10,095 bases of DNA, taken from Betaproteobacteria bacterium. GTDB lineage: Bacteria; Pseudomonadota; Gammaproteobacteria; Burkholderiales; Casimicrobiaceae. Under the pieces are notes generated by a model, which was given only the letters and a program-made list of their open reading frames with translations, was not told where the DNA came from and did not search any database. Position 1 is the first letter of the stretch. The number at the start of each line of letters is the position of its first letter. Shown here piece by piece: positions 1 through 7,087 of this stretch. Where the stretch lies: the NCBI GenBank assembly GCA_005888955.1, contig VBCS01000491.1, positions 1 through 10,095 on the forward strand, written 5' to 3'. Both the position numbers and the translations under genes were made by a program.

Positions 1-1005
1 CTCCACTGCATGACAGGCGACTTCGCCCGCGCCGAGCGGCGCGTGCGGCACAGGCTTAAGCAGCGGCACCTCGCGCCGGCAACGCTCGGCAGCGTAAGGA
101 CAGCGCGGGTGAACCGTGCAGCCGGAAGGCGGCTCGAGCGGATTCGGCACTTCGCCGGCGACGGCTGTCCGGGGCTTCCCGGTGTGCGCCAGATCCGGCA
201 CCGCGTCGAGAAGCATCCGCGTGTAGGGATGCTGTGGGCGAGCAAACAATCGCTGCGTCGGCGCCAGCTCGACGATGCGCCCGAGGTACATCACCCCGAC
301 GCGATTGGCGATGTGGTGGACCACGGCGAGATTGTGCGAGATGAAAAGATAGGTAAGGTCGAGCTCGCGCTGCAGGCGGCGCATCAGGTTCAGCACCTGC
401 GCCTGCACCGACACGTCGAGCGCCGAGGTCGGTTCGTCGCAGACGAGGAACGCCGGATTCCCGGCCAGCGCGCGCGCGATGGAGATGCGTTGCCGCTGTC
501 CTCCGGAAAACTGATGCGGAAACTTCGACCCGTCAGCGCGCGCGAGGCCGACCTGCTCGAGGAGACTCGCAACGCGCGCTTCGATCGCGGGTCCGCGCTC
601 GTCGCCGCGACCCGCACGGAGCGGCTCGGCAACGATATCGACGACGCGCCAGCGCGGATTCAGGCTCGCGTACGGGTCCTGGAATATCATCTGCATGTTC
701 CGGCGCGCGGCCGGGTTGGCGGTGTTGGCATCGATGCGGCGCCCCGCGTATCGGATTTCGCCGCGCGTCGGCCGGTACAAGCCGACGATGAGCCGAGCGA
801 CCGTCGACTTGCCGCAACCGGACTCGCCGACCAGCCCCAGCGTTTCGCCTCGGGCGATGGTGAAGCTCACACCGTCGACCGCCTTCAGCAGCGCGCGCGG
901 CTTGCGCTCGAGCACCCGGTTGAGCCACGGCGGCGAGACGTCGAAATGCCGCGCCACATCGATCAGCTCGACGAGCGGCGTGGCCCCGGCGGCGAAATCG
1001 CTCAT
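1..1005 (-). CDS. Dpp/Opp-type peptide ABC transporter ATPase, DppF/OppF-like (3' end cut by window edge)
   Basis: Cytoplasmic ATPase, second of the D/F pair that should power the importer encoded upstream. My own translation from the ATG at 1005 stays open to position 1 (335 residues). It shows Walker A GESGCGKS (60-67), the Q-loop FQDPYASLNP (108-117), signature FSGGQRQR (166-173), Walker B ending CDEPTSALD (189-197) and the H-loop SHN with His224. The oligopeptide-transporter C-terminal region follows, with four cysteines (296, 302, 309, 331) in the pattern reported to bind a 4Fe-4S cluster in some Dpp/Opp ATPases. FSGGQRQR and SHN are typical of F-type rather than D-type subunits. The ATG overlaps the TGA of the upstream ATPase gene (ATGA), implying translational coupling. 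The visible part ends just after the fourth cysteine (ACHAVE), so probably only a few codons and the stop are missing. Family is certain; solute is unknown. Confidence 0.95.
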   Translation of the reverse strand, partial: MSDFAAGATPLVELIDVARHFDVSPPWLNRVLERKPRALLKAVDGVSFTIARGETLGLVGESGCGKSTVARLIVGLYRPTRGEIRYAGRRIDANTANPAARRNMQMIFQDPYASLNPRWRVVDIVAEPLRAGRGDERGPAIEARVASLLEQVGLARADGSKFPHQFSGGQRQRISIARALAGNPAFLVCDEPTSALDVSVQAQVLNLMRRLQRELDLTYLFISHNLAVVHHIANRVGVMYLGRIVELAPTQRLFARPQHPYTRMLLDAVPDLAHTGKPRTAVAGEVPNPLEPPSGCTVHPRCPYAAERCRREVPLLKPVPHAPLGAGEVACHAVE

Positions 1006-1982
1006 GCGGCCGCCTGCCGCAACACCAGCCAGCACGCCGCGCGCGTCGCGCCGGCCGCCATCAGCTCGGGCCGGTCGCGGCGACAGCGGTCGAAGGCGTG
1101 CGGACAACGCGGATGAAACGCGCAGCCGCCGGGAATCGCCGTCAGGCGCGGCATGGTCCCGTCGATCTGCTCCAGCGCCTCGCGTTCCGCGGCGATCGTC
1201 GGGATCGAGCCCATCAGGCCGTGCGTGTACGGATGCTGCGGGCGATGGATGACGTCGGCGACCGGTCCCACCTCGACGATGCGCCCGGCGTACATCACCG
1301 CGACCCGGTCGGCGGTTTCGGCGATCACTCCCATGTCGTGCGTGATCAGCATCACCGCGGTGCCGTGATCGCGACACAGGCCTTTGAGGAGCGAGATGAT
1401 TTGCGCCTGGATCGAAACGTCGAGCGCGGTCGTGGGCTCATCGGCGATGATGAGCTTGGGCTTCGCGGCGAGTGCCAGCGCGATCACCACGCGCTGCCGC
1501 ATGCCCCCGGAAAATTGATGCGGGTAATGATTGAACCGCCGCTTCGGCGCTGTGATTCCGACCTCGCCCAGGAGCTCGAGCGCCCGCGCGCGTGCCGCGG
1601 CCGGTGTCAGGTCGAGATGCGTCGTGATCGTCTCGACGAGCTGCTGCCCGATCGTATAGAGCGGGTTGAGCGAGGTCAGGGGATCCTGGAAGACCGCGCC
1701 GATCTCGCGGCCGCGGATGCGCCGCAGCGCTTCGGGCGGCAGGTTGTCGATGCGGCGTCCATCGAGCCGGATCTCGCCCGCGCCGATGCGCCCTGGCGGG
1801 TCGATCAGCCCGATCACCGCGGCACCCGTCAGCGACTTGCCGGCGCCCGATTCGCCGACCACACCGAGCACTTCGCCCGGCGCGATCGTCAGCGACACGC
1901 CATCGACGGCGACGAGCGTTCCCTGTCGGGTCGGGAACTCGACGCGCAGCCCCTCGACGGCCAGCAGCGCGCCGGCGATCAC
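1002..1982 (-). CDS. Dpp/Opp-type peptide ABC transporter ATPase, DppD/OppD-like
   Basis: Cytoplasmic nucleotide-binding subunit that pairs with the adjoining F-type ATPase on the permease dimer. It is 326 residues, normal for the family. Motifs: Walker A GESGAGKS (43-50), Q-loop FQDPLTSLNP (98-107), signature FSGGMRQR (157-164), Walker B LIIADEPTTALD (177-188) and H-loop ITHD with His215. The C-terminal oligopeptide domain contains PYTHGL (251-256) and cysteines 287, 293, 300 and 317, the putative Fe-S ligand set. The start is GTG at 1982: no in-frame ATG precedes the conserved ALLAVEGLRVEF stretch, and this N-terminus matches usual family length. No strong Shine-Dalgarno precedes it; a 22-codon ORF ends on this GTG (GTGA), so coupled initiation is plausible. 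It overlaps the next gene by 4 nt. The family is sure; the exact start is less so. Confidence 0.95.
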   Translation of the reverse strand: MIAGALLAVEGLRVEFPTRQGTLVAVDGVSLTIAPGEVLGVVGESGAGKSLTGAAVIGLIDPPGRIGAGEIRLDGRRIDNLPPEALRRIRGREIGAVFQDPLTSLNPLYTIGQQLVETITTHLDLTPAAARARALELLGEVGITAPKRRFNHYPHQFSGGMRQRVVIALALAAKPKLIIADEPTTALDVSIQAQIISLLKGLCRDHGTAVMLITHDMGVIAETADRVAVMYAGRIVEVGPVADVIHRPQHPYTHGLMGSIPTIAAEREALEQIDGTMPRLTAIPGGCAFHPRCPHAFDRCRRDRPELMAAGATRAACWLVLRQAAA

Positions 1983-2047
1983 GCTGGAGCAGCCTGCGGC
2001 GCGCCGTGGCGCAACGCGATCAACTCGTCTCCAGCCGGCCGGCGCAT
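1979..2047 (-). other. Possible 22-codon coupling ORF between permease C and ATPase D
   Basis: An ATG at 2047, 2 nt after the permease stop, opens a 22-codon frame (MRRPAGDELIALRHG...APA). Its TGA overlaps the GTG start of the ATPase gene as GTGA. It fills the 67-nt gap exactly, so ribosomes ending permease C could be handed to the weakly led GTG start. I recognise no homology, and an ORF this short arises easily by chance in GC-rich DNA. It may be only a spacer. Confidence 0.25.
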
Positions 2048-2049
2048 GG

Positions 2050-2979
2050 TCATTTCAGCTTCGGGTTGAGCGCGTCGCGCAGCCAGTCGCCGAGCAGATT
2101 GATCGCCAGCACCAGAATGACCAGCGCGGCGCCGGGGAATATGGTGATCCACCATTCCCCCGAGAACAGGAAATCGTTGCCGACGCGGATCAGCGTCCCC
2201 AGCGACGGCCGAGTCGGCGGCACGCCGACGCCGAGAAACGACAGCGTCGCTTCGAGCACGATGGCGGTGGCGATGTTGATCGTGGCCAGCACCAGCACCG
2301 GCCCGAGCACGTTGGGCAGCAGGTGCCGGAACAGTATGGCGGCAGGCGTGATGCCGATCACGCGCGCCGCCTGCACGTACTCCTTGCCTTTCTCGACCAG
2401 AGTGGAGCTCCGCACCGTGCGCGCGTAGGTCGGCCAGTTGGAAACGCCGATCGCGACGATCAGCACCACGAGCGCGACATCGCCGTGCGCGCCGCGCGGC
2501 AGGACGGCGCGCGCGACGCCATCGATCAGGAGCGCGATCAGGATTGCCGGAAACGACAGCTGGACGTCGGCGGCGCGCATGATGAAGGCGTCGAGCCGTC
2601 CGCCACCATAGCCCGAGACGAGCCCTAGGCTGACGCCCAGCATGACCGAGAGCGCGACCGCAGCGACCCCGACGAGCAACGAAATGCGCGTGCCGAACAT
2701 GATGGCGGAGAGCACGTCGCGGCCTTGGTCGTCGGTACCGAGCAGATATTCGGGCCTGGCGCCGGCCATGCCGTGGGGCGGTGCCAGTGCATCGGTTAGG
2801 TTGAGCGTCGCGAGGTCGAAGGGATTATGCGGCGCGATCCAGGGCGCGAAGAGCGCCGCGACGAGGCAGACGGCGAGCACCAGCGCCGACACGATCGCGA
2901 CCGGCGAGCGGCGGAACCCATACGCCAGGTCGCCGTCCCACCAGCGCGCGAGCCGCGTCTGTGATGCAACGCTGGTCAT
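2050..2979 (-). CDS. Dpp/Opp-type ABC transporter permease, DppC-like
   Basis: Inner-membrane permease subunit forming the translocation channel with the B-type permease. It is 309 residues, normal for DppC. A cytoplasmic N-tail of about 25 residues precedes the first membrane helix (about 27-50, ending FAPWIAPHNPFD, typical of the DppC N-terminal domain). Next comes the extracytoplasmic loop with the conserved LLGTDDQGRDVLS motif (79-91), then the BPD_transp_1 domain with helices near 98-122, 137-160, 168-186, 225-248 and 278-298. The EAA-type loop that docks on the ATPases is YVQAARVIGITPAAILFRHL (201-220). The ATG at 2979 fits family length, but its Shine-Dalgarno is weak (GAG about 10 nt upstream), and nearby upstream ATGs at 2993 and 2998 are out of frame. 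It lies 162 nt after the binding-protein gene, across a hairpin-rich spacer, so its expression may be lower than that gene's. Confidence 0.95.
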   Translation of the reverse strand: MTSVASQTRLARWWDGDLAYGFRRSPVAIVSALVLAVCLVAALFAPWIAPHNPFDLATLNLTDALAPPHGMAGARPEYLLGTDDQGRDVLSAIMFGTRISLLVGVAAVALSVMLGVSLGLVSGYGGGRLDAFIMRAADVQLSFPAILIALLIDGVARAVLPRGAHGDVALVVLIVAIGVSNWPTYARTVRSSTLVEKGKEYVQAARVIGITPAAILFRHLLPNVLGPVLVLATINIATAIVLEATLSFLGVGVPPTRPSLGTLIRVGNDFLFSGEWWITIFPGAALVILVLAINLLGDWLRDALNPKLK

Positions 2980-3011
2980 GGCGCCCGGCTCATGGCATCA
3001 AATGTCCGCGA

Positions 3012-3090
3012 TCATCGTTCCCGCGCAAGCGGGAACCCAGCGTCGTTGGTTGAAAAAGCCACTGGATCCCCGCTTTCGCGGGGATGACGC
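3012..3090. repeat. MITE-like/BIME-like inverted pair of CCCGC...GCGGG palindromes
   Basis: Two palindromes stand in inverted orientation and together form one larger imperfect palindrome. On the plus strand the first has stem GTTCCCGC (3017-3024), loop GCAA and stem GCGGGAAC (3029-3036), followed by CCAG. The second is preceded by CTGG and has stem ATCCCCGC (3066-3073), loop TTTC and stem GCGGGGAT (3078-3085), followed by GACG. About 29 bp lie between the two stems. Repeats of this form (TCATTCCCGC...GCGGGAATCCAG and variants) are scattered through many proteobacterial genomes and resemble neisserial dRS3-type repeats. No transposase is nearby. A T5 run in transcript orientation (3057-3053) follows the second stem by 8 nt, too far for a classical intrinsic terminator. 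Confidence 0.75.
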
Positions 3091-3106
3091 GACTGTTTCC
3101 AGTCGC
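3089..3106 (-). other. GAAA-tetraloop hairpin downstream of binding-protein gene
   Basis: In transcript orientation a perfect 7-bp stem GCGACTG/CAGTCGC closes a GAAA loop, a stable GNRA tetraloop. It abuts the larger CCCGC palindrome and lies 36 nt past the binding-protein stop codon. Confidence 0.55.
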
Positions 3107-3109
3107 AGC

Positions 3110-3122
3110 GAGGCTTCGCCTC
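3110..3122 (-). other. Small GAGGC-GAA-GCCTC hairpin after binding-protein gene
   Basis: A 5-bp perfect stem GAGGC/GCCTC with a GAA loop sits 20 nt beyond the stop codon. It is the first of four hairpins in this spacer. Alone it is weak; its interest comes from the array. Confidence 0.4.
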
Positions 3123-3141
3123 TTGCTTCTGGACATTCGCG

Positions 3142-4722
3142 TCACTTCACCACCACCCACTTGAGCAGGTTGATGTTGTCGGCGAGCTGAACCAGGTCGA
3201 CATTCTTCTTCATTCCCCAGGCCAGCGCCTGCTGGTGCAGCGGGAGATGCCCGACCTCGTCCGAGTGTATCTTGAATACCTCGGCGATCATCGCGTCGCG
3301 CTTCTTCTGGTCCAGCTCGCTCGCGATCTGCGGGCCCAGCTCATCGATTCTCTTGTTGGCATAGCTGCCGAGATTGAATTGGCCGCGGCCCGAAGGACCG
3401 GGTGACATGAGAAGGGCGAAGATCGGGTTGTGCGCATCGTACGAAGCCGGCGTCCACCCGAGCAGATAGAACGAGGTCTCGCGCGACAGGATCTTGGGAA
3501 AATAGGTTGCCTTGGTCTCGACCATCAGGTTGACCTTGACGTCGATCCTCGCCAGCATCGCCGCGACCGCCTGGCAAATCTGCGCATCGTTGACATAGCG
3601 ATCGTTGGGGCAATTCATTCCGACCTCGAATCCGTTCGGATAGCCGGCGTCGGCGAGAAGCTTCTTCGCCGTTGCAGTATCGTACGGCAGGCGCGTGTTC
3701 TGTTCCTTGACGAAGCCGTTGATGCCGGGCGCGACCATCAGCGCGGTCGGAGTCGCCGCGCCGCGCATGACCGTCTTCGCGATCGCGTTCTCGTCGATCG
3801 CCTGGTAGAACGCCTGGCGCACGCGCTTGTCCTTGAACGGATTCTTGCCCTTCACGCTCGAGTACAGAAGCTCGTCGCGCGACTGGTCCATGCCGAGGAA
3901 GATCGTGCGCAGCTCCGGACCCTGCAGCAGCTTGAGCGACGCGTTCGCGGACACCTTCTCGATGTCCTGCAGCGGCACCGGCTCCATCATGTCGATATCG
4001 CCCGAGACCAACGCGGCGACCCGGGTCGCGGCGTTGCCGATCGGCGTGAACACCGCCTCGGTGATGTTGCTCTCGACCTTGGTCCAGTAGCGGGGGTTAG
4101 GAACGAAAATCGTGCGTATGCCCGGCTCGCGCGACTTGAGCATGAACGGCCCCGTCCCGTTGGCCTTGAGCGTGGCCGCGTTCTCCTTGCCCTTGCGCAC
4201 ATCGACCGGTTCCTTGGCGTTGTTCTTCTCGCACCACGACTTGCTCATCATGTACCAGAAACCGATCGTATCGGGCAGGATCGGGAACGGCTCGCTGGTG
4301 ACCACGTCGATGGTGAGATCGTCGATCTTCTTGATCTCCTTGATCGGCGCGACATAGGTTTTCATGTCCGAGCTTTCGCTCTTCGCCCGCTCGTAATTGA
4401 AGATGACGTCGTCGGCTGTGAACGGCGTCCCATCGTGGAACTTGACATCCTTGCGCAGCACGAACCGCCAAACGGTCGGAGCGGTCTGCTTCCACGACGT
4501 CGCCAATATCGGCACCAGCTCGAGCTTCTTGCCGCGCCCGACCAGCGGCTCATAGACGTTCCCCATAACGCTCAACTGCAGCGATTCGTTGAGCGCGTGC
4601 GGATCCATCGACAGGGCGTCGCCCTGATCCGCGAAACGGAAAGTTACGGCCAGCGCGGCCGTCGCGCCGAACGCGGCCGCGACGATCGCCGCAGCAAGCA
4701 ATGCCCTCAGCATTCTTCTCAT
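3142..4722 (-). CDS. ABC transporter solute-binding protein, family 5 (SBP_bac_5; DppA/OppA-like)
   Basis: Periplasmic receptor that captures the solute and delivers it to the B/C permease. It is 526 residues. The first 25 form a clear Sec signal peptide: MRRMLR, a hydrophobic alanine-rich core, and an ALA cleavage site before VTFRFADQ. No lipobox cysteine is present, so the mature protein should be soluble. The family 5 signature spans about 72-112 and includes WRFVLRKDVKFHDGTPFTADD, split here as WRFVLRKDVKF (85-95) and HDGTPFTADD (96-105). Later blocks such as NGTGPFMLK, NPRYW, DKRVRQAFYQAID and AKKLLADAGYPNGFE fit the fold. The ATG at 4722 is chosen because AAGGAGA lies 9 nt upstream (4738-4732), the best ribosome site in the window, and the signal peptide begins there; an upstream in-frame ATG at 4815 would overlap the previous gene and bury the signal peptide. 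The solute is unknown: peptides, amides or nickel-type ligands are all seen in this family. Confidence 0.96.
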   Translation of the reverse strand: MRRMLRALLAAAIVAAAFGATAALAVTFRFADQGDALSMDPHALNESLQLSVMGNVYEPLVGRGKKLELVPILATSWKQTAPTVWRFVLRKDVKFHDGTPFTADDVIFNYERAKSESSDMKTYVAPIKEIKKIDDLTIDVVTSEPFPILPDTIGFWYMMSKSWCEKNNAKEPVDVRKGKENAATLKANGTGPFMLKSREPGIRTIFVPNPRYWTKVESNITEAVFTPIGNAATRVAALVSGDIDMMEPVPLQDIEKVSANASLKLLQGPELRTIFLGMDQSRDELLYSSVKGKNPFKDKRVRQAFYQAIDENAIAKTVMRGAATPTALMVAPGINGFVKEQNTRLPYDTATAKKLLADAGYPNGFEVGMNCPNDRYVNDAQICQAVAAMLARIDVKVNLMVETKATYFPKILSRETSFYLLGWTPASYDAHNPIFALLMSPGPSGRGQFNLGSYANKRIDELGPQIASELDQKKRDAMIAEVFKIHSDEVGHLPLHQQALAWGMKKNVDLVQLADNINLLKWVVVK

Positions 4723-4731
4723 GATCAATGG

Positions 4732-4738
4732 TCTCCTT
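4732..4738 (-). promoter_or_regulatory. Strong Shine-Dalgarno for the binding-protein gene
   Basis: AAGGAGA stands 9 nt before the ATG at 4722. It decides the start against the upstream in-frame ATG at 4815, and suggests high translation of the receptor relative to neighbours with weak or no such site. Confidence 0.75.
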
Positions 4739-4759
4739 GCGGTCCTGGTTGCGGGTGGA

Positions 4760-5860
4760 TCAATTGGAAGCACGCTCGGTTGCGAGTTGCGCGATCGCCT
4801 GCAAGCAGGCGTCACGCGCCTGTTCGTAAACCATCGCCTTCCAGTCGTCGGCGTCGACGTAGAACGTGTCGCGCAGCGCGCGCTTGATCTCCTCGCGCTG
4901 CTTGGCCGGCGCCTCGGGATGATTGTGGAGCCAGTGCCCGGCGCGGAGCGCCTGCAAGGTTTGCTCGAGCGGATAGGTCCCGTATTCCAACGCCATTGCG
5001 GTCATTTCGGTGCGCGGGCATTCGGTGTACGCGGCGGCGGAAATCACGCCGGACACACGCGCCGATGTCGAAGACCCATCGAAAAACGACGTCACCTCGC
5101 TGCCCCACCACGTCTTGGCGCGTCCAATATCGGCTGGATCGTCACGGCCCGAGTAGATCTTCTCGCCGTGCCCCCGTGGCCCGAGCCCCGTATGGAAGTC
5201 GATCCAGCCCAGGCGTTGCCGCGAGGAAGCCTGCGTACGCAGCACCGCGCGGAGGCAGGCGTTGCTCCACGACGGGTGGCTGCCACCGTAGAACATGCCG
5301 TCCGGGAACGCGTACTGCCCGCCGCTGACCGCGGCCTGGAAAGCTCTGTCTCCACGGGCCTTGATCCATGCGCCGAGCTTTGTCTCGCTGTCCTGCGGAG
5401 GAGGCCAGGCGGCCGGCAATAGTAGCCCGTGAATCTCCGCGTACGCAGGACTCGGCGGCAGTGGCGAGGAGAAATCGACGAAGTTGCGATTCAGGTCCGC
5501 GTTGTCTTCGTTGGTTCGCTGCAGATGCGAGAAGCCGTAAGGATTGAGTGCGTGGAGCATCAGCACGCAAACGTCTGCGCGCTCGACTGCCGCCAGGAAC
5601 GCGTCGTCGTGGAGCAGCGCGACCTGGCAGCCCGAACCGCAGAATCCCTCGACACCATGCGTGCCCGAGGTGAGCAACAACAGCGCCGGCGCGTTATCGT
5701 CGCCGATCTTCGCCCCATCGATCGACAGCTCCTCACCCTGCACGCCGCGTTCGCTCGGATGCACGTCCCGAAACATGCGCGCCCCGCGATCGGCTCCCGC
5801 GGCGAGAAACTTGTCGCGCGCCTCGGCATAGGTCTGCGCGAAGTGCGGCGACGCGTTCAT
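4760..5860 (-). CDS. DUF2817 family protein, putative M14-like zinc carboxypeptidase/amidohydrolase
   Basis: A 366-residue protein I assign to DUF2817, a family related to M14 zinc carboxypeptidases. The hallmark segments are SGTHGVEGFCGS (65-76), where His68 and Glu71 form the HxxE-type zinc pair; HALNPYGF (103-110) followed by NEDNADLNRNF (117-127), whose Arg125 matches the substrate-binding NRN motif; DFHTGLGPRGHGE (221-233), whose His223 fits the third zinc ligand; and ALEYGT (290-295), whose Glu292 could be the catalytic glutamate. These assignments come from motif resemblance and family knowledge, not an alignment. No signal peptide or membrane helix is visible, so it is probably cytoplasmic. 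It starts 11 nt after the M20 gene with no clear Shine-Dalgarno, and ends 37 nt before the binding-protein gene. Context suggests it cleaves the imported solute. Activity and substrate are unproven for most of the family. Confidence 0.88.
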   Translation of the reverse strand: MNASPHFAQTYAEARDKFLAAGADRGARMFRDVHPSERGVQGEELSIDGAKIGDDNAPALLLLTSGTHGVEGFCGSGCQVALLHDDAFLAAVERADVCVLMLHALNPYGFSHLQRTNEDNADLNRNFVDFSSPLPPSPAYAEIHGLLLPAAWPPPQDSETKLGAWIKARGDRAFQAAVSGGQYAFPDGMFYGGSHPSWSNACLRAVLRTQASSRQRLGWIDFHTGLGPRGHGEKIYSGRDDPADIGRAKTWWGSEVTSFFDGSSTSARVSGVISAAAYTECPRTEMTAMALEYGTYPLEQTLQALRAGHWLHNHPEAPAKQREEIKRALRDTFYVDADDWKAMVYEQARDACLQAIAQLATERASN

Positions 5861-5871
5861 CGGCTTGACGT

Positions 5872-7056
5872 CTATTCCGCGACCGGCAGCGCGCGCTCGG
5901 CCAGCGCCGCCATATAGCCCGCGCCCAGCGGGATGACGTCGTCGTTGAAATCGTAGCGGCTGTTGTGGAGGAAGCAGCCGCCTTCGGCTCCGCCCTGCCC
6001 CAGTCTTGCATACGCACCCGGGCGGCGCTGCAGCATGAACGAAAAATCCTCCGAGCCCATGCTGGGCTCGAGGTCGCGCACGACGTTCTCGCGGCCGATC
6101 AGCGCATCGGCGACTTCTGCGGCAAACTCCGCTTCACGCTCGCTGTTGATCGTCGCCGGATACGCACGCTCGTATTTGAGCGTCGCCGAAGCGCCGAACG
6201 CCGCGGCAATCGAATGCACCAGCTCGTTCAATCGCCGCTCGATCGCGTCCTGCGTTTGCGGGTGGAACGTGCGCACCGTGCCGACGAGCCGCGCGTCGCG
6301 CGGGATCACGCTCATCGCCGCGAGATTGCCGGCGTGCATCGCACACAGGCTTATGACCGCGGCGTCGACCGGGCTCACGTTGCGCGCGACGATCGACTGC
6401 GTTGCGGTGATGATGTGGCCCGCCACCAGCACCGGATCCACCGAACGGTGCGGATGCGCGCCGTGGCCGCCGCGGCCCTCGATGTGGATCTCGATCCGAT
6501 CGGACGCGGCCATCATGGGGCCCGGCCGCACTGCGATCGTGCCCGGCGGCAGCGCCGGCCAGTTGTGCAGCGCGTAGATCTCGTCGGCGGGAAAGCGCTC
6601 GAACAGGCCGTCGTCGACCATCGCCTTGCCGCCGGCAAAACCTTCCTCGCCCGGCTGGAAGATGAGATAGACGGTGCCATCGAAGCGCCGCGTGCCGGCG
6701 AGGTAGCGCGCCGCTCCGAGCAGCATCGCCGTGTGGCCGTCGTGCCCGCAACCGTGCATGCGGCCCTTGAACCGCGACACGTGCGGAAAATCGTTCTCCT
6801 CGTGCATCGGAAGCGCGTCCATGTCGGCGCGCAGGCCGATCGCGCGGCCGCTGTCCTGACGCCGGCCGGGGATGACCGCCACGACGCCGGTCTTGCCGAC
6901 GCCGGAGTGACACTCCAGCCCGAGCCGATGGAGCTCACCGGTCACGACTTCCGCGGTGCGATGCTCCTCGAAGCCGAGCTCCGGATGCGCATGCAGGTCG
7001 CGGCGCAGCGCGGTCAGCTCGGCGTGCTGAGTGCGGAGATATTCGACGGGGCCCAT
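5872..7056 (-). CDS. M20 family (M20D) metal-dependent amidohydrolase, hippurate hydrolase/N-acyl amino acid deacylase type
   Basis: A cytoplasmic hydrolase predicted to cleave an amide bond in an N-acylated amino acid or similar solute. It is 394 residues, normal for the family. Motifs: HAHPELGFEE (22-31), GLRADMDALPM (74-84), HGCGHDGHTA (101-110) with Cys103 and His105 as metal ligands, FQPGEEGFAGG (133-143) with catalytic Glu137 and ligand Glu138, LHNW with His164, the dimerisation-domain segment GRGGHGAHPHRSVDP (194-208), GSEDFSFML (334-342) and the C-terminal LHNS with His364. A cysteine in the first metal motif and PGEE are typical of the IAA-amino acid/hippurate hydrolase branch. All ligands are present, so it should be active. 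The ATG at 7056 lies 31 nt after the permease B stop with no good Shine-Dalgarno, consistent with operon translation. The true substrate (hippurate, acetyl-amino acid, dipeptide-like amide) cannot be told from sequence. Confidence 0.95.
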   Translation of the reverse strand: MGPVEYLRTQHAELTALRRDLHAHPELGFEEHRTAEVVTGELHRLGLECHSGVGKTGVVAVIPGRRQDSGRAIGLRADMDALPMHEENDFPHVSRFKGRMHGCGHDGHTAMLLGAARYLAGTRRFDGTVYLIFQPGEEGFAGGKAMVDDGLFERFPADEIYALHNWPALPPGTIAVRPGPMMAASDRIEIHIEGRGGHGAHPHRSVDPVLVAGHIITATQSIVARNVSPVDAAVISLCAMHAGNLAAMSVIPRDARLVGTVRTFHPQTQDAIERRLNELVHSIAAAFGASATLKYERAYPATINSEREAEFAAEVADALIGRENVVRDLEPSMGSEDFSFMLQRRPGAYARLGQGGAEGGCFLHNSRYDFNDDVIPLGAGYMAALAERALPVAE

Positions 7057-7087
7057 GAGAATTGGATGCGCGAATCGACGCGCCGGT

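Larger units (their letters stand above)
2980..3141 (-). other. Hairpin-packed intergenic spacer between binding-protein and permease C genes
   Basis: This 162-nt stretch has no ORF I would call. In the transcript it contains four successive hairpins, listed separately, two with GAAA loops. Such spacers after the binding-protein gene of ABC operons are known to protect the upstream mRNA from 3' exonucleases or to attenuate read-through, giving excess binding protein over membrane subunits. That role here is inference. Confidence 0.6.

Noticed and set aside
10..1116. Long plus-strand open frames opposite the left ATPases, and similar ones at 1098-2069, 1666-2628, 3430-4887 and 5965-7164
   Set aside because: They are antisense shadows of well-supported minus-strand genes in GC-rich DNA. 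Their translations are arginine-rich, low in sense and match no family.
3053..3085. Intrinsic terminator formed by the CCCGC hairpin and the T5 run
   Set aside because: Eight nucleotides separate stem and T-run, and the operon continues downstream. At most it is a weak attenuator.
4723..4815. Upstream ATG at 4815 for the binding protein
   Set aside because: It would overlap the DUF2817 gene and put 31 charged residues before the signal peptide. The ATG at 4722 has AAGGAGA 9 nt upstream.
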